64,000 nucleotides of DNA from an uncultured Treponema sp. (GCA_937877535.1 CALFJF010000005.1:7724-71723), one strand, 5' to 3'. Counted from the first letter of the stretch, positions 51,189-59,139 are shown. The notes: a model not told the origin generated them from the letters alone. Numbers and translations: made by a program.

Positions 51189-51863
51189 ATGGATAATATT
51201 GCAAATGGATTTTTGATTACGGAAAGCGGACGAAGAATCCTTTTTAGTATGCTCATGGCGTTGATTTTAGGAATTATTATGTCGGCTTCGTATTGTTTTT
51301 CGAGCAAAGAAAAACGGGTGTCAAAACATTTTGTTCTTACCGTGCTTTTGCTTCCTGTGATAATGGCGGTCATAATTCCGTATGTTGCCACGGACTTAAA
51401 AAAGACGCTTTCGCTTGCGGGCGTGTTCGCGCTCGTTCGATTTAGAAGCATTCCGGGAGATTCGCGCGATATTCTGTTTGTTTTTTTTGCGGCAGCGGCG
51501 GGACTCGTGGTTGGATTGCAAGAATATTTTATCGGTTTTGCGCTTGTGATTTTTGTGGGTGCGCTTTTTTGCCTTCTTTCGAGATTTTGGAAAACGAATC
51601 AAACTCAAATTCTTAAAATCACGATTCCCGAAGATATGAATTATAAAAACGTTTTTGACGACGTTTTTTCGCGTTTTTTAAAAAAATGGAGCGTAAAAAA
51701 TGTCAAAACGAGCAACATGGGGTCGCTTTTTACAATTTCTTATTTTATTGAACCAAAAGCGGAGTTTGATTCAAAGGCGTTTATCGACGAAGTTCGCACA
51801 AGAAACGGCAATTTGAACGTAATTCTCGAAAATCCAGACGATTTGCTTTCTTCCGTCCTCTAG
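51189..51863 (+). CDS. DUF4956 membrane protein
   Basis: A 224-residue protein with about four N-terminal transmembrane helices (FSMLMALILGIIMSASYCF; VLTVLLLPVIMAVIIPYVA; a helix around 95-115; FIGFALVIFVGALFCLL) and a cytoplasmic alpha/beta domain (~140-224). The conserved loop LAGVFALVRFRSIPGDSRD (~77) is diagnostic of DUF4956. These proteins almost always accompany VTC-domain proteins, suggesting a membrane partner or channel for the polymer. GAGGAG precedes the ATG at 51189; upstream in-frame ATGs lie within the VTC gene. Confidence 0.9.
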   Translation: MDNIANGFLITESGRRILFSMLMALILGIIMSASYCFSSKEKRVSKHFVLTVLLLPVIMAVIIPYVATDLKKTLSLAGVFALVRFRSIPGDSRDILFVFFAAAAGLVVGLQEYFIGFALVIFVGALFCLLSRFWKTNQTQILKITIPEDMNYKNVFDDVFSRFLKKWSVKNVKTSNMGSLFTISYFIEPKAEFDSKAFIDEVRTRNGNLNVILENPDDLLSSVL

Positions 51864-51886
51864 CAAGTCGAGTTTTTGCGGAGAAA

Positions 51887-52726
51887 ATGATGAAAAAGAT
51901 TTTTTTGTTTTTGTGCGTTTTTGTTTGCCTTTTTTCGTCGTGCCTTGAAAAAAAAATCGAGCCAAAAATGAAAATCGATTTTGAATCAGAACGCGCCTCG
52001 TTTCGCTCTGACATTTTGATAACTCCAACGGACGGCGTTTCGTTTTCAAAAGGAAAAATCGTGATTGCCCCAAAGCGCGAAGACGCAACGTACACGATTT
52101 CTGGTTATTTTGACGGGCAAATCGTTTGCTCCACAAAAAATACGATTTTGAAACTCGACGGTGCATTTTTGGAAAACCGCGAGGGAAAAAGCGCGCTAAA
52201 ATGCAACGCAAAGACTGAAATTGCAAGCGTTCGCAAAAGCAAAAATTATATTGTTTCTACAGGATTCAATTTTTCGCGCACAGGCGCATTGCAATCAAAT
52301 CGCACGCTCATTTTGGGCGGAAGCGGGGAACTTTTTGTGTGCGGCGGAAGTTGCCACGGAATTGAAGCGGACGACGTGAAAATCAAAGGAAGCGGAAAAT
52401 TGGTCGTTCAAGGAACAAAAAACGGTTCGGCGTTAAAATGCGAAAGCCTCGAAGTCGAAAAGGACAAACAGTTTGTTGCGTATTTTTTGAATTCAAAAAA
52501 CGGAATCAAAGCGGACAACTCGATTTTTATATCTTCTGGCACATTTTTTTTGTACAACAATTCCACCGCGCTCAAAACAAAAACGAGCCACGTTTCCAAG
52601 AAAAAAGCACATTCGATTGAACTTTCGGGAGGAACGTTTCATCTTTTTTCAAATCAAAAAAGTGCAGAAACAGATGATGGCGCGTTTTTAAGCGAGGGCG
52701 CGGAAATCTTTGAAGAGCGCGAGTAG
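51887..52726 (+). CDS. Cthe_2159-like beta-helix lipoprotein
   Basis: A 279-residue lipoprotein: signal KKIFLFLCVFVCLFSSC with lipobox Cys (~19), a charged spacer, then a compact Cthe_2159/DUF4353-type domain with rungs FSFSKGKIVIAPK-like, LILGGSGELFVCGGSCHGIE, DVKIKGSGKLVVQGTKNGSA, SIFISSGTFFLYNNSTAL and SIELSGGTFHLFSNQ. It is about half the size of the first beta-helix protein and lacks its low-complexity insert. The second ATG of ATGATG is better spaced from GCGGAG and may be the true start. Last gene of the operon; its stop is 8 nt from the end of the convergent phosphatase. Confidence 0.78.
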   Translation: MMKKIFLFLCVFVCLFSSCLEKKIEPKMKIDFESERASFRSDILITPTDGVSFSKGKIVIAPKREDATYTISGYFDGQIVCSTKNTILKLDGAFLENREGKSALKCNAKTEIASVRKSKNYIVSTGFNFSRTGALQSNRTLILGGSGELFVCGGSCHGIEADDVKIKGSGKLVVQGTKNGSALKCESLEVEKDKQFVAYFLNSKNGIKADNSIFISSGTFFLYNNSTALKTKTSHVSKKKAHSIELSGGTFHLFSNQKSAETDDGAFLSEGAEIFEERE

Positions 52727-52734
52727 GGGGCAAA

Positions 52735-53350
52735 TTAAAAAAGACGCGCGGTGTACTCAACTTTAAAAATGCCGTTTTGAACGGTCGCTTTGTTGAGAGC
52801 GCAATTTGGAATTTTTGCCCGCGCAAAGTCTGAAAGTGGCAAGTTTTTCATAATCGAAATGAATGCGCGAACGACTCCGCCGTGGCAAACGATTAAAACG
52901 GAACGAACTTTGCCGCTTTGCTCAAGAAGGCACATATCAGAAAGAAAAGACGACGTTCGATTAAAAAAATCCTCAAAAGATTCAGAACCTTTGCTCGCTT
53001 TGTATTTTTCTGGCTGCTCAAACCAATTTTTTATGTGCAAAAACTCGTTTGATTTTTTCACTTCGTCAAACGTGTGTCCTTCCGCGTTTCCAAAAGAAAA
53101 TTCCAAAAGCCTGTCGTCCAAAAAAAGCGGCGCAGAAAACTGCTTTGAAAAAATCTCTGCGGTTTTACTTGCTCGAAAAAGCGGACTTGAAAAAATAAAA
53201 TCAAACGAAATGCCGCTTTTTTGCCGAATTTTCTGCTTCTTTTTGCGCTAAGGCAATGCCGTTTTGATTCAAAGGTTTGTCCGTTCTGCCTTGAAGCCTT
53301 TTTTGCACGTTCCAGTCGGTTTCGCCGTGCCGCATAAAAAAAACGTCCAT
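52735..53350 (-). pseudogene. Histidine phosphatase (phosphoglycerate mutase-like) with a frameshift
   Basis: The first 50 codons encode a normal histidine-phosphatase N-terminus: FFMRHGETDWNVQKRLQGRT with the catalytic RHG, then NQNGIALAQKEAE. The frame is lost in an A-tract (minus strand GCAGAAAATTCGG, A-run at 53229-53232) and closes at TGA. The next frame carries on without loss: FDFIFSSPLFRASKTAEIFS, DDRLLEFSFGNAEG, the second catalytic His in VCHGGVVRAF, and the C-terminus. Two missing A (six expected, four present) would explain it. The ATG at 53350 has AAGGAAAA upstream, and the gene sits 8 nt after lptB. It may be a true mutation, slippage-restored expression or a sequence error. Confidence 0.82.
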
Positions 53351-53358
53351 TTTTTTCC

Positions 53359-54135
53359 TTACATGTGAAAATTCTCGCCGAGGTAAATCTGCCTCGCATC
53401 GGGATTTTCGATAATTTGCTCTTGACTTCCAGAAACGAGGATTTCGCCTTTGTTGACAATGTACGCCCGCTCCGTGATTTCGAGCGTGTCTCGCACGTTG
53501 TGGTCGGTGATTAAAATGCCAATGTTTCGCTTTGCGAGATGTCGAATAATTCCTTTGATGTCCGCAACGGCAATCGGGTCAATGCCCGCGAACGGCTCGT
53601 CCAAAAGAAGAAACTTCGGCTCGATTGCAAGCGAGCGAGCGATTTCCGTGCGCCGCCGCTCACCGCCAGAGAGCGTAAATCCTGGCTGCTTTCTGATGTG
53701 TCCAATGTGGAACTCTTCGATGAGGCTTTCGAGCATTTCTTTTTTTTGAGCGCGCGAAATGTCTTTTCGAGTTTCAAGAATCGAGTAAATATTTTCTTCG
53801 ACCGACAGTTTTTTGAAAATGCTCGCTTCCTGTGGCAGATACGAAATTCCAAGACGTGCGCGTTTGTACATGGGAAGGCTTGTGATGTTTTCTGCGTCAA
53901 GCATAATTCTTCCCGCCGTCGGTTTGTGAAATCCCACGACCATGTAAAAACTCGTCGTTTTTCCCGCGCCGTTTGGTCCCAAAAGCCCCACAATTTCGCC
54001 AGAATGAACTTCAAAAAAAACGCTATTTACCGCAGTCTTTTTTCCAAAAACCTTTTTGAGTTCTTCGGCTTTCAAAACGTGCTTTTTTTCGGTTTTTTCA
54101 TTTTCAAAAATGCGAGATTCTTGTTCGTCGCTCAC
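53359..54135 (-). CDS. lptB: Lipopolysaccharide-type export ABC transporter ATPase
   Basis: Powers extraction of a lipid by LptF/LptG. 258 residues including a ~20-residue charged N-terminal tail beyond E. coli LptB. Seen: Walker A LLGPNGAGKTTSFYMVVG (~50), Q-loop GISYLPQEASIFKKLSVEEN (~96-115), signature FTLSGGERRRTEIAR (~153), Walker B FLLLDEPFAGIDPIAV (~174) and H-switch ITDHNVRDTLEI (~208); the SYLPQEASIF and DHNVRDTL forms are specific to LptB. It overlaps lptA by 4 nt. Its permeases lptF and lptG are 50 kb away. Confidence 0.93.
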   Translation of the reverse strand: MSDEQESRIFENEKTEKKHVLKAEELKKVFGKKTAVNSVFFEVHSGEIVGLLGPNGAGKTTSFYMVVGFHKPTAGRIMLDAENITSLPMYKRARLGISYLPQEASIFKKLSVEENIYSILETRKDISRAQKKEMLESLIEEFHIGHIRKQPGFTLSGGERRRTEIARSLAIEPKFLLLDEPFAGIDPIAVADIKGIIRHLAKRNIGILITDHNVRDTLEITERAYIVNKGEILVSGSQEQIIENPDARQIYLGENFHM

Positions 54136-54782
54136 TTTTCTTGTTCCTTTTCTTCGTCGTTTTTTGTGTCCGTTACCGTTCCGCTTACGCGCCCGTCAAG
54201 CGTAATTTCGTCGTTTTCAAGATTGAGCGAAATTTCTTGCGCCCGAAACGTATCCTCTCCTTGAACGATTTTTGGATTTCCGCTCATGTCAAGCGTTTGC
54301 TCGGTTTTTCGATAAATTGCGTGCGCACTTGTGCAAACGTTGTCTTTTTGCACGATTTTTACGCCGATTTGCATAACGGCAACGTCGGTTTCTTGATTGT
54401 ACTCGATGATTTGCGCGTCCGCCGTAACGTCGTTTTTTGTGTCGATTAAATGAACCGCCTCTTCAAGAAACGCGATTTTTGACTTTCGGTCGTATTTCAT
54501 TTTCCCGCATGAAAACTCAAGTTCACTTTCAGAGTTCACGCCTTCCACTCGTCCTTCTGCAAGAATGTAGCGAAAATTCTCTCCTGAAAGCGTGATTTCC
54601 TCCGCGCTGATTTCCATTGTTTCGGTTTTTACGTGTGCATTTCCGATTAAGCGCGTGTCGTCGTTTTTACTTCCCGTTCTTCCAGACATAGAATCCGCGC
54701 TGAACGAAATTTTTTCAGAAAAAGAAGGGAGAATCGTAAAGAAAAAAATAATTTTTGCGATTTTTTGTATTTTTTTATCCAT
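54132..54782 (-). CDS. lptA: LptA-like periplasmic OstA-domain protein
   Basis: A 216-residue exported protein: signal peptide (IAKIIFFFTILPSFS), then an OstA/LptA domain of repeated strands (FSADSMSG; AHVKTETMEISAEEITLSGE; YILAEGRVEGVNSESELEFS; AIYRKTEQTLDMSGNPKIVQ; ISLNLENDEITLDGRVSG). The last strand and acidic tail overlap lptB by 4 nt. It would form the bridge carrying lipid across the periplasm. It lies 37 nt after lptC. Divergent from proteobacterial LptA, but context with lptC and lptB makes the call safe. Confidence 0.85.
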   Translation of the reverse strand: MDKKIQKIAKIIFFFTILPSFSEKISFSADSMSGRTGSKNDDTRLIGNAHVKTETMEISAEEITLSGENFRYILAEGRVEGVNSESELEFSCGKMKYDRKSKIAFLEEAVHLIDTKNDVTADAQIIEYNQETDVAVMQIGVKIVQKDNVCTSAHAIYRKTEQTLDMSGNPKIVQGEDTFRAQEISLNLENDEITLDGRVSGTVTDTKNDEEKEQEK

Positions 54783-54819
54783 ATTGCACTAAAAAAAAAT
54801 GACGCACTTTTTGAAAATT

Positions 54820-55383
54820 TCAAGACGCGCCTTCTGATTCTTCTTCGTCCTCGCTCGTTTCAATCGTTCCAAAAACGTCATTCAAAAATTGGAACGTTTT
54901 GCTGATTCCGCTCGCGCTAAAGCCCGTTCCTGTAATGTCTGCGTCTTTTTTGTGAATCGTTACCGCTTGAAAAAGTCCGCTCGTAATTTGCTCGTTTTTT
55001 CTGTCAAAATGCAAACTTTCCGCTTCGATTTTCATTTCGTCTTGAACCAAATTCATCTCGATTCCGCCCAAAAGAACGTACAACTCGTTTTGAGAATCCG
55101 CGATGACGCGCTCGCTTTTGCCTTCCGTTTCCGCTTCTCCATCTTTGCTAAACGTTTTGAATGCAACGTCTTTTGCCACGGAAATGCCGTCCGCCTTGTA
55201 CCGCTCGATTTTTTGCGCAGCGAATTTCATCGTTGTTTTTCCAATTTCGGTTCTTGAAAACGTTGAATTTGAAAAGATGAATTCTGGAACGGTCGCTTCG
55301 GGATTTTCCTCTTTTGCATAATTGAGAGAACAAGACGAAATCAAAATGAGAAAAACGAATGTAAAAACGAGTCGATTTGTCAT
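54820..55383 (-). CDS. lptC: LptC-like protein, predicted lipoprotein
   Basis: A 187-residue protein starting with a signal and lipobox (LVFTFVFLILISSCSLNY, Cys ~18) instead of the single transmembrane anchor of E. coli LptC. The domain shows the LptC/OstA-like strand pattern (FSRTEIGKTTMKFAAQKIER; YKADGISVAKDVAFKTF; LYVLLGGIEMNLVQDEMKIE; ITSGLFQAVTIHKKDADITG; GTGFSASGISKTF). The C-terminus is acidic. The ATG overlaps the pyrG stop (ATGA); longer frames run back into pyrG. Position in pyrG-lptC-lptA-lptB supports the assignment. Confidence 0.82.
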   Translation of the reverse strand: MTNRLVFTFVFLILISSCSLNYAKEENPEATVPEFIFSNSTFSRTEIGKTTMKFAAQKIERYKADGISVAKDVAFKTFSKDGEAETEGKSERVIADSQNELYVLLGGIEMNLVQDEMKIEAESLHFDRKNEQITSGLFQAVTIHKKDADITGTGFSASGISKTFQFLNDVFGTIETSEDEEESEGAS

Positions 55384-56999
55384 TTTTGCTTTCTTTTGAT
55401 TGCCGCGCCCAAAAAATTGGTAAAAAGCGGATGCGGTTTTGTAGGTCGTGAGCGGAATTCGGGATGAAACTGCACCCCAATTCCCCATGGATGCCCTTTC
55501 CATTCAAACGCTTCTGTTTGCCCGTCCTCTTCGCTTGTTGCCGTAACCAAAAGCCCCACTTCTTCCAAGTCGTGCGCGTATTTTCTGTCAAACGTGTATT
55601 TTGAGCGATGACGTTCGCTTATCGTTTGCGAGCCGTAAATCTCAAAAAGCCTTGACGATTTTTTGATTCGCACGTTTGACGCTCCGAGTTTCATAATTCC
55701 CGCGGAAATCGTGCCCGTTTGCTCTTCTGGAAGCGAAATCACCGCGTGTTTTGCATTTTTCATAAACTCCGTGGAATCGGCATCCGCCCAAGACAAAAGC
55801 GTTCTCGCTGACTCAATCGCCATGAGTTGCATTCCAAGGTCAATTCCCAAAAACGGAATCGCGTTTTCACGCGCGTATCGAACGGTTTGCAACAGTCCCA
55901 AAAATCCGCGCTGCCCGTAATTTCCAGGAATCACAATCGCGTCGATTCCTTCAAAAAATGGCGAAATGTCGGCTTTTTCTTCCAGTTTTTCTGCGTCGAT
56001 TTTTTTGATTTCAAATTCCGCGTTAAAACTCGTAACCGCCGCGTGAAAAAGGCTTTCGCGCACGCTCTTAAAGCAATCGTCGAGATAGTCCTTTTTTCCA
56101 ACCATTGCAATCGTAAGGTGCGTTCGCTTTTCCTTTGACGGCTCTTCGAGTTTTTTGATAAACGAAATCCAACTGTCTGCGTTTGGTTTTACGCCGTCAA
56201 AACCAAGTTTTTCAATGATTCTTGAATCGAGTCCTTGATTATGAAACAAAATCGGAAGTTCGTAGACCGATTTTTCAATATCGGTTGACGTAAAAACCGC
56301 GTTTTCTCCAACGTTGCAAAACATCGCGATTTTTCGTTTGTTCTCTTCGTCCAACATTCTGTCACAACGGCAAAGCAAAATGTCTGGCTGAATGCCCGTT
56401 TCTTGCAATTTTTTGACAGATTGTTGCGTGGGTTTTGTTTTGAGTTCATTTCCGATTATCGACGGCACGAGCGTAAGATGAATCGTAAGGCAATTTGTTT
56501 TGCCTTGCTCGCGCGAAAGTTGTCGCGCCACTTCCAAAAACGGAATCGACTCAATGTCGCCAACCGTTCCACCGATTTCAACGATTACAACATCCGCGCC
56601 AGTTCTCGCGCCCATTGCCATAATTCGCCGCTTAATTTCGTCGGTGATGTGCGGAATGACTTGTACCGTGCGCCCGTTGTACCTTCCCATGCGCTCGTTT
56701 TTTATGACAGAATCGTAGACTTTCCCGATTGTAACAAGATTTTCCGTACTCAAAGAAACGTTTGTGAATCTCGAATAATTTCCAAGGTCGCTGTCGGTTT
56801 CCGCTCCGTCTTCTGTAACAAAAACTTCGCCTTGCTGATACGGGCTTATAGTGCCAGCATCTATATTTATATATGGGTCGCATTTCATAAGAGCGACTTT
56901 TAACCCGCCAGATTCAAGAAGACTTCCGATTGCGCTTGTTGCAACACCTTTTCCCAGTCCTGAACATACGCCACTTGTAACAAGAATGTATTTGCTCAT
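55380..56999 (-). CDS. pyrG: CTP synthase with Asp in place of the glutaminase nucleophile Cys
   Basis: Aminates UTP to CTP with ATP. 539 residues, normal length. The synthetase domain (~1-270) is well kept: VTSGVCSGLGKGVATSAIGS (~6), CDPYINIDAGTISPYQQGEV (~38), GAETDSDLGNYSRF (~70) and EIGGTVGDIESIPFLE (~140). The class I glutaminase domain (~290-539) keeps FHPEF (His/Glu of the triad, ~512), but the nucleophile elbow, GICLGMQ in the family, reads FLGIDLGMQLMAIE (codon GAC at about 55837-55839), and the oxyanion loop PGGFG is PGNYG. The glutaminase is therefore predicted dead, leaving ammonia as nitrogen donor. TATAAT lies 10 nt before the ATG. Followed by lptC. Confidence 0.92.
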   Translation of the reverse strand: MSKYILVTSGVCSGLGKGVATSAIGSLLESGGLKVALMKCDPYINIDAGTISPYQQGEVFVTEDGAETDSDLGNYSRFTNVSLSTENLVTIGKVYDSVIKNERMGRYNGRTVQVIPHITDEIKRRIMAMGARTGADVVIVEIGGTVGDIESIPFLEVARQLSREQGKTNCLTIHLTLVPSIIGNELKTKPTQQSVKKLQETGIQPDILLCRCDRMLDEENKRKIAMFCNVGENAVFTSTDIEKSVYELPILFHNQGLDSRIIEKLGFDGVKPNADSWISFIKKLEEPSKEKRTHLTIAMVGKKDYLDDCFKSVRESLFHAAVTSFNAEFEIKKIDAEKLEEKADISPFFEGIDAIVIPGNYGQRGFLGLLQTVRYARENAIPFLGIDLGMQLMAIESARTLLSWADADSTEFMKNAKHAVISLPEEQTGTISAGIMKLGASNVRIKKSSRLFEIYGSQTISERHRSKYTFDRKYAHDLEEVGLLVTATSEEDGQTEAFEWKGHPWGIGVQFHPEFRSRPTKPHPLFTNFLGAAIKRKQK

Positions 57000-57020
57000 A
57001 ACGCAAAAAATTATACCATT
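57000..57020 (-). promoter_or_regulatory. Extended -10 promoter of pyrG with a very short leader
   Basis: Minus strand TGGTATAAT: TATAAT at 57010-57015 with extended TG, then 10 nt to the ATG at 56999. The leader would be only 3-4 nt and lacks a Shine-Dalgarno. Confidence 0.5.
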
Positions 57021-57065
57021 AAGACAATCTAAAAACAACGCACGACGAGAATCGATTTTGAGAAA

Positions 57066-58106
57066 TTATCGCCTTCCAAATTCGGAGAGATTTTGAAGTC
57101 CTCGTTTGAATTGCGGAATGCGAGCGAACGCCGTTGTGTCTAAGTCGCTTTTTTCGCCGCGAGAAAGAAGATGATAGGCAACGCCCGCAATCATCGCGCC
57201 GTTATCTCCGCAGAGATTTAATGGCGGAAAAATGCACGTGAGGTCATTTCTTTCAAAAAGGAGTTCCCGAAGGCGACTGTTTGCGGCAACGCCACCACCT
57301 GCAACAATCGTTTTTAAGCCCGTGTCGTCCACGGCGCGAAAAAGTCTGCTTGTAATTGTGCGACACGCAACTTCCTGAAAAGAGGCGCAAATGTTTTCTG
57401 GATTTTTTTCGTATCCTTCTTTCAAAAAAGTGTCCGCTTGATGAATTACTGCGGTTTTTAGCCCGCTAAACGAAACGTCGTAGCGATGCCCTTCTTTTTT
57501 GTCGATTTTTGCGACGGGAAAATCAAACGCGCGTTTATCTCCTGCGCGGGCGAGTTTGTCAATGATTACACCGCCAGGGTATCCAAGTCCGTAGAATTTT
57601 GCCACTTTGTCGAACGCTTCGCCCACGCTGTCGTCAATCGTCGTTCCCAAAACCTCTAGGTCGTCAAAATCGTTTACCTTTGCGATAATCGTGTGTCCGC
57701 CAGAAACAAGAAGTCCAATGTATGGATATGGAATATCTTGCTCCAAATGCGCCGCGTACAGATGCCCCATCATGTGATTCACCGCGATAAACGGTTTTTT
57801 GAGACTCCACGCAAGCGATTTTCCGAACGTGAGTCCAACGATAAGACTTCCCAAAAGCCCCGGACGATTTGTTGCTGCCACCGCGTCAATTTCGGACGGA
57901 GAAAGATGTGCTTCTGAAAGAGCGCGACGCACGACGGGTAAAATCCACTCGGCGTGTTTTCTTGACGCGATTTCTGGAACGACTCCAGAATATATTTTAT
58001 GGAACGGGATTTGCGTTGCAACGATGTTGCTCAAGATTTTTTTTCCGTCTTCAACTATGGCGCAAGCCGTTTCGTCGCAACTCGTTTCGATTCCAAGAAT
58101 TTTCAT
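57066..58106 (-). CDS. tsaD: tRNA N6-threonylcarbamoyladenosine transferase subunit TsaD
   Basis: Transfers the threonylcarbamoyl group to A37 of ANN-decoding tRNAs. 346 residues. Seen: N-terminal ILGIETSCDETACAIV (~3), VAATNRPGLLGSLIVGLTFG (~81), metal-binding NHMMGHLYAAH (~109-119, two His), LLVSGGHTIIAKV (~131), DDSVGEAFDKVAKFYGLGYP (~157) and VAGGGVAANSRLRELL (~267). No missing residues. Starts 20 nt after the deacetylase; pyrG follows 66 nt later with its own promoter. Confidence 0.95.
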   Translation of the reverse strand: MKILGIETSCDETACAIVEDGKKILSNIVATQIPFHKIYSGVVPEIASRKHAEWILPVVRRALSEAHLSPSEIDAVAATNRPGLLGSLIVGLTFGKSLAWSLKKPFIAVNHMMGHLYAAHLEQDIPYPYIGLLVSGGHTIIAKVNDFDDLEVLGTTIDDSVGEAFDKVAKFYGLGYPGGVIIDKLARAGDKRAFDFPVAKIDKKEGHRYDVSFSGLKTAVIHQADTFLKEGYEKNPENICASFQEVACRTITSRLFRAVDDTGLKTIVAGGGVAANSRLRELLFERNDLTCIFPPLNLCGDNGAMIAGVAYHLLSRGEKSDLDTTAFARIPQFKRGLQNLSEFGRR

Positions 58107-58126
58107 GCTCAGTTCCTTTTTTTTGT

Positions 58127-59050
58127 CTATTCCGCTGTTTTTTTTAGAAGTGTGCTCGGCGTTGTAAAACGGTAGCCATTTTGAATCAAATGCGGGTACA
58201 GTTCCAAAAGCAGCGCGGGAAGAATATTCGCGCTTTTGTCCACGTGAGCGATTACGATTGCTTGCCCGTGCGCGTTTGCAAAATTGAGCGTTTCGTAAAT
58301 GCGGGAAAGCATTTTTTCTCTGTCGATTTCGTTGTCGATGTACGGCGCGTTTCGCTCAAGAATCGGAATATCCATTTCGAGCGAAACCGCGCTTGCCGCG
58401 CTTTGCGTCGTTGTTCGAGAATCAAGAAAATAAATCCCGCGTTTTTTGCACAGTTCAAGAACCGCGCCCATTTTGACCGCATTCGCCGTAATCAGCGAGC
58501 CTTCGTGATTGTTCATTCCGCGAACACCACCGCCAAGATTTTCAAGATTTTTTTCGATAATCGCTGCGATTTCGCTCGTTGTCATTTCAGGCTGAATTGA
58601 GCCTGGTCCTGGATAAAGCGAAAGATTTTCAGACTGCATTGGCTGATGAAGCATCAATTCTTTTCCGCTTTTTCGCACAAGGGCGGCACATTCTTTTGTG
58701 TGTGGCAATTCTGGCAAAACCGAAACCGCAAACGGAAACGGAAGGGACGTGTAGCGAGACAAAAATTCCGTATTTTGCCCCGCGTCATCAAGAATGAGCG
58801 CGATTGTCGCGCCGTTTTTTGCTTTTGGAATCAAAAATGCGGATTTCGGAGCATCTTCGTCTTTTTTTGATTCGCTTTCTGACGTTTCTTTGTTTTTTTG
58901 CTCGATTTGTTGTTTGTTTTGTTCATTTGAGCGTTCTTCTTTTGAAAAATCGCTGCTTTTTTTTGAAGAAATGGCATTTAATATAAAAAATAGTGCGCAA
59001 ATCGCAACGAGTGCTCCCGAAAGCGCGTACAATTTTTTTCGCTCGCTCAT
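58127..59050 (-). CDS. Divergent polysaccharide deacetylase family protein
   Basis: A 307-residue exported or membrane-anchored protein: one N-terminal hydrophobic helix (LSGALVAICALFFILNAISS, ~8-28), a Lys/Glu/Ser-rich linker (~30-75), and a YibQ-type divergent deacetylase domain with ATIALILDDAGQNTEF (~83), LPFPFAVSVLPELPHTKEC (~105), LMLHQPMQSEN (~137), GGVRGMNNHEGSLITANA (~177) and AIVIAHVDKSANILPALL (~262). Family members are thought to act on envelope glycans; activity is unproven. AGAGGATTTT before the ATG at 59050 decides the start over two upstream in-frame ATGs. It leads tsaD by 20 nt. Confidence 0.85.
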   Translation of the reverse strand: MSERKKLYALSGALVAICALFFILNAISSKKSSDFSKEERSNEQNKQQIEQKNKETSESESKKDEDAPKSAFLIPKAKNGATIALILDDAGQNTEFLSRYTSLPFPFAVSVLPELPHTKECAALVRKSGKELMLHQPMQSENLSLYPGPGSIQPEMTTSEIAAIIEKNLENLGGGVRGMNNHEGSLITANAVKMGAVLELCKKRGIYFLDSRTTTQSAASAVSLEMDIPILERNAPYIDNEIDREKMLSRIYETLNFANAHGQAIVIAHVDKSANILPALLLELYPHLIQNGYRFTTPSTLLKKTAE

Positions 59051-59075
59051 AAAATCCTCTTTATTACGCAGACTC

Positions 59076-59104
59076 ATTTTATGTTGTTTGACGATTTTAC
59101 TCAA
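59076..59104 (-). promoter_or_regulatory. Promoter of the deacetylase-tsaD transcript
   Basis: Minus-strand TTGAGT (59099-59104), 17-nt spacer, TAAAAT (59076-59081), 26 nt before the chosen start at 59050. Confidence 0.65.
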
Positions 59105-59139
59105 TAAATCTCTTTGAAACTTTCGTTTTAGAAAAGGTC

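Noticed and set aside
53058..53459. A 133-codon minus-strand frame across the lptB end and phosphatase
   Set aside because: Wrong frame for both; basic composition without motif. The phosphatase is read from two other frames.
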